Source: an uncultured Actinomyces sp. (GTDB lineage: Bacteria > Actinomycetota > Actinomycetes > Actinomycetales > Actinomycetaceae). From it: a stretch of DNA of 33,525 nt. Both the position numbers and the translations under genes were made by a program. Of the stretch, positions 7,974 to 15,676 are shown in pieces; the first letter of the stretch is position 1, and each line of letters begins with the position of its first letter. Location of the stretch: assembly GCA_938040725.1 (NCBI GenBank), contig CALHZX010000028.1, forward strand, positions 1-33,525. The letters are read 5' to 3'. A model generated the notes under the pieces. It was not told the origin of the DNA, ran no database searches, and saw nothing but the letters and a program-made list of their open reading frames with translations.

Positions 7974-10181
7974 CTAGCGGCGCTTCTTCTTTCGTCGTTC
8001 GGGAACGGAGATAGGAGCGCCACTCTTGGAACCCCAAAGGACACCGGGTTCGACTCCAGCGCCTTCAACTGGAAGGCCTGTCGCCCAATCCGTCCGGTTG
8101 TTCTCCTTATTCTCATCAAGCGTGAAGTGTCGAACGTCAAATGCGTCGTCATATCCGAAGCATGAACGCTGAAAAGCCTCAACCCAAGGTGTCATCAGAT
8201 ATTCTCTGGGAACCTGAAATCGAGTAGGATCGGTAATCGTCTCAACGGTACCTAGACAGCCCGTCAACTGAGTGTAGGCCGAACACAACGATGGTGTATC
8301 TCCGTTATTAGCAACAGTTTTGCTTGCCTGGAGGCCATCAGGAGAAAGAGTAACCTCCACAACGCCGAGACCGAGTGGTTTTCCGGTGCCGAGTCGTAGA
8401 TAACCGACCTGATCCGATGGAGTGCTACTCGTCCGTTGTTGACGTTGAACCCGTGGAACAAGATTTGTTGGATCCAAAATCCAAAGGAGCCATGCTAGCT
8501 CAAAATGAGTTAGTGCTTCATAATGAATGGTCGCTTCAAACTTTGTGCCCGCTTTGACGTATGACTTCACCTCGGGTGTAACGTTGTCGGCGTCGCTCCG
8601 CGTTTTGAGTGCCTTCTTGGGGAATCCGGTCTCTTTGTCGATTAGTGCCCATGCGCTTCGGTCAATAGGGTAAGTTGTGGCCCCGAGCGCCTGTTTGGGC
8701 TCGGTTGAGAAATATTGACTTCGCCTGACCTTATGTCCGGATGAATTGATGTTCGACCCATCGATACGCGTTAAGAATCGCCGTGCAGAGGAAGGGCGAG
8801 GATTTAAAAGCGGCCTCAATCTCAGTACGGAATCCACTTTTCCCTCACCGTCGGAGAAGCTAACATCGGTCACCGAAATTCGTCCCTTAAATGAAGAAGC
8901 GGGATCGCTATCTCTATCAAAATCTGATCGCGTCTTATCGCGATACGCTACGTAGCCAAACAGACGATCGGCTGGAGATAGTTCGAAGAAATGTTCGGCA
9001 GGGGCTACATGAGTTCGCTTTGCAACTGCCAGAGGAGACATTGCGTAGGCGTTGCGGCCGACGGAAATGGGTACGAGCGCATCTACTACCTTTTCTCCTG
9101 TCGAGTTCTCTGACACGAGCGAGTAGGCACAGAAACTGGCAGTCTTCTTAGTGAGTATTTCTTCGTTTTGGCGGATGAAGATGTTTGGTGTGCTTCCCGT
9201 TTCGCTATCCCAGTTGCGTAAATAGCTTTCGAGTACTTGGAAATACTTCTCGATAGGAGACGGATGGCTGTCGGTTCCTGCGGGGATAGTCGCTGTCTTG
9301 GCCGGACCATTGTGCTCTATAAAGAAAACGCGTTCCCCCATCTTATGCTCGAAAATGCTAGAATTCTTTGAAAGGTCGTCTGGGTCTGTGGTGAGATATA
9401 CATATCCTCTCTGTTTGATTAATTTTTCATTCAAGTCTTCCCCGGTGAGCGTGTTCTCGTCAAACAGTGGAATGCGTCTCTGCGGTTCTGTGCTAGTGTA
9501 TAGGGCGTAGATGAACCAGTATGCATATGTTCCATTGTCGACTAGCTTTGCGTCAAACTCTACTTGACGGTATCGTTGGCCTTGGAGTGGGCGAACTAGT
9601 GCCAATAGGAGTTTGTTGTTCATTCCTGGCGCAAACTTTGTATTATCCCCTTGTCGCGTTCGAAGCGTTGCTGCCATCATGACGGGAATTGGTCGACTGT
9701 TGTTATTTCTTTTAACTGATGGCAGCCTGTCGTGGGTTCCAGTAAGTAAAACTGCTGTTCTCTTATTAGGTTGCACGAATGCGGGGACGAGTTTTTGGCA
9801 TTCTGCGGGATCCATACGATATGTGAGGGGATCTGAGTAGTCTCCGAATACCCGCAGGCGGGACGAGGTAATCCTTTCATAGGCGTTAGACAGCATACCC
9901 TTCACCATCGTTGCGGGTAAAATGGGAACCGTGCGTGTTGCTTTCCCCCTGTCCTTGACTGTCGTTGTTGGGACCGAGATTGCACCAGTTTCATCGTCTA
10001 CGCTTCCGTAAACGAGTGGTGTTTTTGCAGTAATTGAAAACCTTATGGATCCGCTCCAAGTGTGAGCTGGGAAATGGTCTAGTGATCCTGGTTCTCGGTC
10101 GTTGAGTTCCGGGTAATTCTTGAGCGTGGTGTTGGTTCGTAGAACAGGAATCCTATTTGCCGCTGCGTGAATCTCAGGCAT
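7974..10181 (-). CDS. TIGR03986-type CRISPR RAMP protein (single Cas7-like subunit with large insertion)
   Basis: The product is 735 residues. Near the N-terminus, IRFSITAKTPLVYGS and, at ~85-98, PILPATMVKGMLSNAYE form the RAMP beta strand and the 'PGSSxKG' helix-start motif. At ~595-620, VGYLRLGTGKPLGLGVVEV is the glycine-rich RAMP loop. Between them lie ~500 residues that do not look like a compact RAMP, i.e. a large insertion. The tail is very basic (PERRKKKRR). Size and context match the TIGR03986 family that accompanies Csx10/Csx19 in type III-D loci, where it would be the backbone subunit with an insertion. It is the last gene of the operon, overlapping csx19 by 8 nt, with GTGGAA upstream of the ATG. 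Its DNA is clearly less GC-rich (about 40-50%) than the chromosomal genes on either side. Confidence 0.85.
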   Translation of the reverse strand: MPEIHAAANRIPVLRTNTTLKNYPELNDREPGSLDHFPAHTWSGSIRFSITAKTPLVYGSVDDETGAISVPTTTVKDRGKATRTVPILPATMVKGMLSNAYERITSSRLRVFGDYSDPLTYRMDPAECQKLVPAFVQPNKRTAVLLTGTHDRLPSVKRNNNSRPIPVMMAATLRTRQGDNTKFAPGMNNKLLLALVRPLQGQRYRQVEFDAKLVDNGTYAYWFIYALYTSTEPQRRIPLFDENTLTGEDLNEKLIKQRGYVYLTTDPDDLSKNSSIFEHKMGERVFFIEHNGPAKTATIPAGTDSHPSPIEKYFQVLESYLRNWDSETGSTPNIFIRQNEEILTKKTASFCAYSLVSENSTGEKVVDALVPISVGRNAYAMSPLAVAKRTHVAPAEHFFELSPADRLFGYVAYRDKTRSDFDRDSDPASSFKGRISVTDVSFSDGEGKVDSVLRLRPLLNPRPSSARRFLTRIDGSNINSSGHKVRRSQYFSTEPKQALGATTYPIDRSAWALIDKETGFPKKALKTRSDADNVTPEVKSYVKAGTKFEATIHYEALTHFELAWLLWILDPTNLVPRVQRQQRTSSTPSDQVGYLRLGTGKPLGLGVVEVTLSPDGLQASKTVANNGDTPSLCSAYTQLTGCLGTVETITDPTRFQVPREYLMTPWVEAFQRSCFGYDDAFDVRHFTLDENKENNRTDWATGLPVEGAGVEPGVLWGSKSGAPISVPERRKKKRR

Positions 10182-10767
10182 TGTATTTCCACTCTCCCGT
10201 AAATAGTTGGTCCGCGACGACCGTGTTTCCGTACTTATCTTCTTGTTGGATGAACTCGATCGCCGTCATCTGCTTGGTGGTGGCATTTTCTTTGCTCTTG
10301 CCTGTCTGAGCGAAGGGGGCCTCCGAGGTGGAATCTGCATCACTGTCCGCTGCGGACTCGTGCTGCAGATAGCTCACCTTGTGGAACCATCCACTGACGG
10401 GTTTTGGCTCCGAGCCTTCGGACGCTGCGTCGGGTATATCCCTGGTGAGTGTCAGCTCGACGGCACCCATGCCGTTTACCCAACGGAACTCGTGGGCAAG
10501 CGTCGAGACTGCGTTGTCACTGTCAATGACCCGCCAGAAACGTATCTCATAAGTGCGTGAGTCATCGAAGCTTGCGGATTTTACATCCGACACTTGGCGT
10601 GTACCGTTGGTTGCCCACACAATTCCGACGAACTCGTGGGCAGCAAATTTCGCATCGATATACGCAGCGAGCGCAGTAGCGGTATCGACTATGTGATTGG
10701 TGGTCGTTAGGTGGCAGGGGAGTAGGTTTGCTGCGCGACCGTGGTTATCGATATTTGTCTCATTCAT
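10174..10767 (-). CDS. csx19: Type III-D CRISPR protein Csx19-like (TIGR03984)
   Basis: The 197-residue soluble protein has IVWATNGTRQVSDVKSASFDD and YEIRFWRVIDSDN in its first half. These resemble the 'w.~~~~~~~~v.. .lle.RiF~~~~El...' pattern I associate with TIGR03984 proteins. The middle is variable and acidic (~125-155), and a conserved-looking end (TAIEFIQQEDKYGNTVVADQLFTGEWK) follows. Position between the multi-Cas7 gene and the TIGR03986 RAMP gene is characteristic of type III-D, and this context is the main reason for the name. It starts at ATG 10767 within a 4-nt ATGA overlap with the upstream gene. Csx19 is a non-RAMP subunit of III-D complexes. Since no separate Cas11 is visible in this operon, it could also help fill that role, but that is speculation. 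Confidence 0.65.
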   Translation of the reverse strand: MNETNIDNHGRAANLLPCHLTTTNHIVDTATALAAYIDAKFAAHEFVGIVWATNGTRQVSDVKSASFDDSRTYEIRFWRVIDSDNAVSTLAHEFRWVNGMGAVELTLTRDIPDAASEGSEPKPVSGWFHKVSYLQHESAADSDADSTSEAPFAQTGKSKENATTKQMTAIEFIQQEDKYGNTVVADQLFTGEWKYNA

Positions 10768-13577
10768 TGCTCGTCGCTCTCATTAGGAGTGGAGGCCTCG
10801 TGTGTTGGTTCTTCAAGCTTTTGCAAACGTTCAGCCCAATCCTCATATGAGGGTTCTTTCTCTGTCTTGTTTCTCAGATAGGCCAGAAGTGCTGTTGCGC
10901 CTCCGCGCGCATCGTCTTCACCGTTATCGTTGCGTTTCCACAAAATTTCTTCTGCTGGAGAATTTACGACCTGACCATCAGCGCCAGACACCCTGAGGCT
11001 CGTTACCTCAACTTGGCCGTGGCCTCGGGTTGTCCTGCCTCCGAGCGGAAGCGTGCCCGCGCTGAGTTCCGCTAGGGCGATACACAGGAGACACCAGGAC
11101 GCTCGGGCGAAGGGTAAACACTCATCGAGTGATAGGCCGCCGATACCCGAGTCGGTCTTCACGTTCTGAAGAAGACGTGCGGTGTCAACCTCGATCACGA
11201 TGTCATTCCACGTCGCGTGCGGATAGGTCACCTCGTTGAACAGGAGTCCCTCGACGACTCCGCCTGTCCACCGGTCGATTGCATTATGAGTGACCGTGAC
11301 GGATGGTCCGGTGTTCTTTGTCGTACAGTCTCGGACTCGAACTGCCCCACGATATTCGGTGGTACCGAACATGTAACGCACAAGCCGTGGTTCTTTGGCC
11401 AGTTGCTCGTGAATATCGATGGGTACCTGGTTGTCATCGCTATCCGCCTGAGTGAAGCTCTCGACCTGTGATGGGGGATTATTGGCATACAGTACGGTTC
11501 GAGCGATCCGCGAACATCTGGAACGCAGTGCCCCGCGAATTGAGGTGCCGGGAAGTAGCAGGGGAGCTGTGCTGTTCTCCCCGTTTTTGTCAGCAGTCTT
11601 AGCCCTGAGGGGATATTGAGTATTTCCGTTGTCTGCCTGGGGGTCATGCACGAATACGCCCGTTGGTGAATTCCACCCGATCCGCACCGTCGTCGGGCGG
11701 AAGTGAGAGGGAACAGAACTTCCCTGCTCGTCATGGGGTCCTAGTTCCGTCCACTCTCGAATCAGGTTGATGACTCTTTGCTCAGCCGAGGTTGCTTCTT
11801 CACCATCTTCCGCACAAGCGGCGAGGATACTCGTCAGAATGTTTTGTGCAAAGTTTGCTCGAGCCTCGCGTACCTCGTGTGCATCGTCGGAATCTGTGGC
11901 TTCTTTAAATAGACTACTGACCGATTTGTGCTTTCCAGGTAGCCCTTCGAAAGACACATGCGAGACATCGATGAAGCCGAGCCCCCCGCCGGTCCCTCCG
12001 CCAAGCGGAAGGATTCCCTCGCAGAGGTCGGTGACGGCCAGGGTCAGGAGAAGGATAGCCGCTCGCAGGCGGATTTTGATGGCCGGATGCTCGCATTCCT
12101 GGTCTGACACGGACACGGTTGAAAGTGCGCAATTGCCGGGGTCCTGACAGATATTCCGACACAGCTGCGCATGGTCGATCTCGATCTCAATTGGATCCCA
12201 TGTAGCGTGCGGATACAGCAGCTCCGAATACAACGCTCCGTGGGCAGCGCTCCCGGTAACTCTGTCGATCGCGTTGCGCGTGAGTTTAAGAGGCTTGTCC
12301 TTTCCCGTGTCTTCTGGTATCTGCCCCTCGCAGTCGTGAACGCGGACTGCTCCCCGGTACTCAGTTGTCCCGAACAAGTAGCGCACGAGGAGCGGATCGG
12401 CAGCGAGCTGCTTGTGCACATCCTCTGCCATCGTGAGTTCGTCAGAACCCTCGCTGTCACTGACGATGCTCCGAGCAATGCGAGAACAGTGGGACCGCAA
12501 CGCCCCGCGGATCGACGTGCCCGGAAGTAGCAGCGAGGCCTTATCCTCATGCGCGACTTTCGGATAAGTAACATCCCCGTGATCGGCGCGATGTGTGTCA
12601 TTGAGGTGCCAGTTGCGCAGTGGCGCTGCGGGTACCGTGTCTTCTTCCGAGGATTTGATGCCGTCGGGTTTGTTCATCCCGACGAACAACCCCGACGGAG
12701 CCTGCCACTCGATTTTGATGGACGTTGATGGGCGATTCCCGGTGAGCTTACTGCCTGACTTAAATATGAGCGGCTCGGACTGGCTTAAGACTACAGAAAG
12801 AAAATCGGTAGATTCGTTGTTCCCTGCTTGTTCGCTGAGAATAGCAACCTTCTTACACGACACCTTCTTCCAACGGAGATCAATTGCGCCCCATCCCGAT
12901 CCTGTCCTTCCTCCGAGGCTGATGAACTCGCCGCCGAGGAGTGTCACGATCGCTTGCAGGGCTTTCTCAACGAGAGCAGGGGGCGCAGGCGGTGTCCCCT
13001 TTGTTTCCTTGCTCGGTGTTGTGGACTGTGTATCCTTGTCTTCTGGGGGTTCTCGGGTCGGGTCCTGGGCTTCGGCACTGACACAGATCTCGAAAGTCGT
13101 GTCCACGGGCAGGTACTCGTACGCGAAAAGTGCACCGTCTGCGGCTCCGCCGGTGGCGCGGTCAATGGCCGTGCTCATGCGGTGGGGGAGATCGCCTTTA
13201 GTGCGGTCCCACACCACGGTGTGGTGGAAGGTGAGGGCGCTTGCTCGCAGTGGGAGAGACTCGTCGGTTCCATCCCCACGTTGCTTTTTGCGAGTACCGA
13301 CCTCCGAACGCATCTCACCGCCCCACAGGCTCTTGAGTTCTTTCTCGCTGAAGCCAAGCTCATTCATGTGTTCTTCGAACGCGGCACGAATGGCTCCCTT
13401 GATGGAGCGACCCGGCAGGATTGCCTCGCCCAGCCCATTGCGCACGAGAGCGTTCGGCTGCACAGTTCGGCCGTCCTCGTCGGTTATGGGGCGCTCAGGT
13501 GCTTCATCGACGCCGCCGGAGTGCAGTGCGGAGACGACGCGCACGGGGATCGTCATGTCGTAGCGGTAGATGGTCAT
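10764..13577 (-). CDS. Triple Cas7 (Csm3-like RAMP) fusion, Cas7x3
   Basis: The 937-residue protein contains three RAMP domains in a row. Domain 1 (~1-240) has ILPGRSIKGAIR at 53-64, AIDRATGG at 137-144 and LGGRTGSGWG at 221-230. Domain 2 (~285-540) has LLLPGTSIRGALRS at 349-362, FGTTEYRGAVRV at 402-413, NAIDRVTG at 435-442 and LPLGGGTGGGLG at 523-534. Domain 3 (~628-865) repeats the same set at 673-686, 737-748, 765-772 and 843-854. Domains 2 and 3 are much more alike than either is to domain 1, implying a recent internal duplication. Cas7 subunits form the crRNA-bound filament and cut target RNA every 6 nt. Three linked units fix their order and number. The final ~70 residues are charged. 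It is coupled at both ends by 4-nt overlaps. Candidate catalytic acids, such as D31/D33/E34 in domain 1, cannot be fixed by eye. Confidence 0.93.
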   Translation of the reverse strand: MTIYRYDMTIPVRVVSALHSGGVDEAPERPITDEDGRTVQPNALVRNGLGEAILPGRSIKGAIRAAFEEHMNELGFSEKELKSLWGGEMRSEVGTRKKQRGDGTDESLPLRASALTFHHTVVWDRTKGDLPHRMSTAIDRATGGAADGALFAYEYLPVDTTFEICVSAEAQDPTREPPEDKDTQSTTPSKETKGTPPAPPALVEKALQAIVTLLGGEFISLGGRTGSGWGAIDLRWKKVSCKKVAILSEQAGNNESTDFLSVVLSQSEPLIFKSGSKLTGNRPSTSIKIEWQAPSGLFVGMNKPDGIKSSEEDTVPAAPLRNWHLNDTHRADHGDVTYPKVAHEDKASLLLPGTSIRGALRSHCSRIARSIVSDSEGSDELTMAEDVHKQLAADPLLVRYLFGTTEYRGAVRVHDCEGQIPEDTGKDKPLKLTRNAIDRVTGSAAHGALYSELLYPHATWDPIEIEIDHAQLCRNICQDPGNCALSTVSVSDQECEHPAIKIRLRAAILLLTLAVTDLCEGILPLGGGTGGGLGFIDVSHVSFEGLPGKHKSVSSLFKEATDSDDAHEVREARANFAQNILTSILAACAEDGEEATSAEQRVINLIREWTELGPHDEQGSSVPSHFRPTTVRIGWNSPTGVFVHDPQADNGNTQYPLRAKTADKNGENSTAPLLLPGTSIRGALRSRCSRIARTVLYANNPPSQVESFTQADSDDNQVPIDIHEQLAKEPRLVRYMFGTTEYRGAVRVRDCTTKNTGPSVTVTHNAIDRWTGGVVEGLLFNEVTYPHATWNDIVIEVDTARLLQNVKTDSGIGGLSLDECLPFARASWCLLCIALAELSAGTLPLGGRTTRGHGQVEVTSLRVSGADGQVVNSPAEEILWKRNDNGEDDARGGATALLAYLRNKTEKEPSYEDWAERLQKLEEPTHEASTPNESDEQ

Positions 13578-15676
13578 GAGACAGCCTCCGTTGGTGCTGT
13601 AAAGCTCTTACTGTCGGTCTTGAATAAGGGCAGCGTCGCTTCCGCCAGCGTGGGGGAGTCCACGAGGAAGCGCCCGTATCCCTGGGGCGTGAGCTCACCG
13701 ACGCCGATATGCCCGAGTGTCTCGAGTGCCCCCAGATCCTGCGGGGAGACAAGTACTTGGACTACTGAACCCGCTTGGATCGCCAGCCGCGTGGCGCGAG
13801 GCGCGTTATCTCGCGGCGACCACGAGTCCACACGCCGGTGTCGGATCGCAGTCAGAATCTGTTTACGATTCTTGTCGCCCGAGTCCTGATCGGGGCTCTC
13901 CTGAACGACCGTGACCGGAACGTTGGCTCGCCTGAAGGCAAGCTCCAGATCCTCAACGCTCCCGCCTGGTCCCAGAGCGCTCGACCGTGCGAGCACGTCG
14001 GACGTGAACCACAGAGACACAACCTCGGTGTGTTCGCAGGACGAGGCCTGGGTTCCCTCATCGGTGACAGGACCTTCTACCGGTGGCGGGGTGCTTCCCA
14101 CGCGGGTGAAGGTAGTGCCAACGGTGCAGCGGGCGCGACCGAAGGTCCCCGTGAGCTTGCGAGATCCGAGGAAGGCTAGCTGCTCAGCAATACCGAGGTC
14201 GAGCGTAAGAGGTGAAGCTGCGGATGTGGCATCGGCGCCGCGAAGTGCGCTCAGTAGCTGTTTCGACACGACAACCGAGGCGCGCAGCCTCAACCAGGCA
14301 GGCAGAGCACGCACCAGGAACAGCTGTCCATCTTTCGCTGCGCCCGTCTCCGAATTGATCGCCGTCGACTGCCGACCAATCAGCGAGGGCTTCCCGATCC
14401 AACCCGCGACGGGAGCACCGCTCGACTTAACGAATAGATAGCGGCCACGAGTGGGGATCGTGTGGTCTCCACATACCTGATCGTTGATTGGGATATGCCT
14501 GTTGAAGAGCGTGCAGGGTTGTATATCGTCTTGTTTGTCCTCGAGTTTGTCCTCGGGAACCTTCTCATTCTCCATAACAAAAGGAACGGGCAACCCGGCC
14601 AACGCCTCGTAAACCGGTAGCGCATCGCTGATACGCAGGTCGCCGCTGACGATAGCGGAGTTCACGAGGGCATTGCCCGGGTAGTTCTTGCGCAGCAGCC
14701 CGTGCAGCCACGGGACCAACACAGTTCCGCGCAGGAAGTCCAACGAACGGACCTCGTTCGAGAAAGGGACCTCGTAGGAAACAACAGGAGATTCAAGAAC
14801 GATGTCGAGGGACGTTTCGTACCAGGTCGTGTGCTCGGATTCTGATTGCTGAGAATTGCGAATCTTGATGTCTTGGGGGCTGTCTTTCGGGAGATCCTTT
14901 GGCAGGGCTGGGATCTCCCGCAAGCTCTCCTGAACGCGCCCCCGCAGGTGATCTGCGACGGTCTTCACGTCTGCCGACGAATATGTGGGGCTGTCGTCGT
15001 TATCTCGGTTCGCCAGGATCCGTGTCAGCGCGTCGGCGGCTTTCTCATCCTGCAGGTCAGTCTTCGTGTAGTCCTTGTCGCTGACCGCCACCGTGCACTC
15101 GCCGTCGCCTCCGCTGCGGCCCGAGCCGATGCCTCGGACCATGAGGCCCGCAACCCCCAGGAGGAAGTGTGCCGCCTCAATAGTCTGTTGAAGGGAGCGC
15201 TCATCCTCGGCCTCGTCGATGAGGGTGAACGTGCCCGTGAGGATGCCGGCCGCCGCGCGCTCCGTGAAGCGTAGGAACTGGGGGCGCGCCGTCCCCGTGG
15301 TCAGGTCGATGGACAGGGACACTGTGTCGTGGACCGGGATCGACGAGGCCGGGGTCGCGTCCGAGAAGAGAACGTGACGCGGGTGGGGGATGGAGCCCGG
15401 CTCGCTGTTGGGGTCCTGGCCGAAGAGCCACAGGGCGAAGTTGGTCCACTTCCCGTCCTTTTGCCCGTCGAGCGCCTTTGCTGCCAGCATTGCCTGCTCG
15501 CGCAGAATACCCGTGATGACCGTGCCGCGCACGACCGGGTCGTCGCCGCAACGCTCGATTGTTGAGTGTGTGCGTCCCGCGTGGCCCACGCCCGTGGATA
15601 CGCCCCAGTCGGACGTGAACACGATGGTTACGTGGCCGCTCGCGGTAGGAGAAGTGGTAGGTGAATTGGTGGTCAC
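13574..15676 (-). CDS. csx10: Cas7-Csx10 (Cas5-like) RAMP fusion
   Basis: The product is 700 residues, longer than free-standing Csx10. Residues ~15-210 form a Cas7-like domain: VTIVFTSDWGVSTGVGHAG, then VVRGTVITGILREQ, FTERAAAGILTGTF, and the glycine loop GIGSGRSGGDGECTV. Residues ~270-700 match Csx10: LESPVVSYEVPFSNEVRSLD, FLRGTVLVPWLHGLLRK, SGDLRISDALPVYE, LPVPFVMENEK, and a C-terminal glycine loop GHIGVGELTPQGYGRFLVD. In type III-D, Csx10 caps the crRNA 5' handle next to Cas10, and the fused Cas7 would be the first backbone unit. The start is GTG at 15676, overlapping the cas10 stop (GTGA) and preceded by GGAGGTG. No C-terminal small-subunit helical domain is evident, unlike the Cas7-Cas5-Cas11 fusions described in III-D variants. 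Confidence 0.9.
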   Translation of the reverse strand: MTTNSPTTSPTASGHVTIVFTSDWGVSTGVGHAGRTHSTIERCGDDPVVRGTVITGILREQAMLAAKALDGQKDGKWTNFALWLFGQDPNSEPGSIPHPRHVLFSDATPASSIPVHDTVSLSIDLTTGTARPQFLRFTERAAAGILTGTFTLIDEAEDERSLQQTIEAAHFLLGVAGLMVRGIGSGRSGGDGECTVAVSDKDYTKTDLQDEKAADALTRILANRDNDDSPTYSSADVKTVADHLRGRVQESLREIPALPKDLPKDSPQDIKIRNSQQSESEHTTWYETSLDIVLESPVVSYEVPFSNEVRSLDFLRGTVLVPWLHGLLRKNYPGNALVNSAIVSGDLRISDALPVYEALAGLPVPFVMENEKVPEDKLEDKQDDIQPCTLFNRHIPINDQVCGDHTIPTRGRYLFVKSSGAPVAGWIGKPSLIGRQSTAINSETGAAKDGQLFLVRALPAWLRLRASVVVSKQLLSALRGADATSAASPLTLDLGIAEQLAFLGSRKLTGTFGRARCTVGTTFTRVGSTPPPVEGPVTDEGTQASSCEHTEVVSLWFTSDVLARSSALGPGGSVEDLELAFRRANVPVTVVQESPDQDSGDKNRKQILTAIRHRRVDSWSPRDNAPRATRLAIQAGSVVQVLVSPQDLGALETLGHIGVGELTPQGYGRFLVDSPTLAEATLPLFKTDSKSFTAPTEAVS

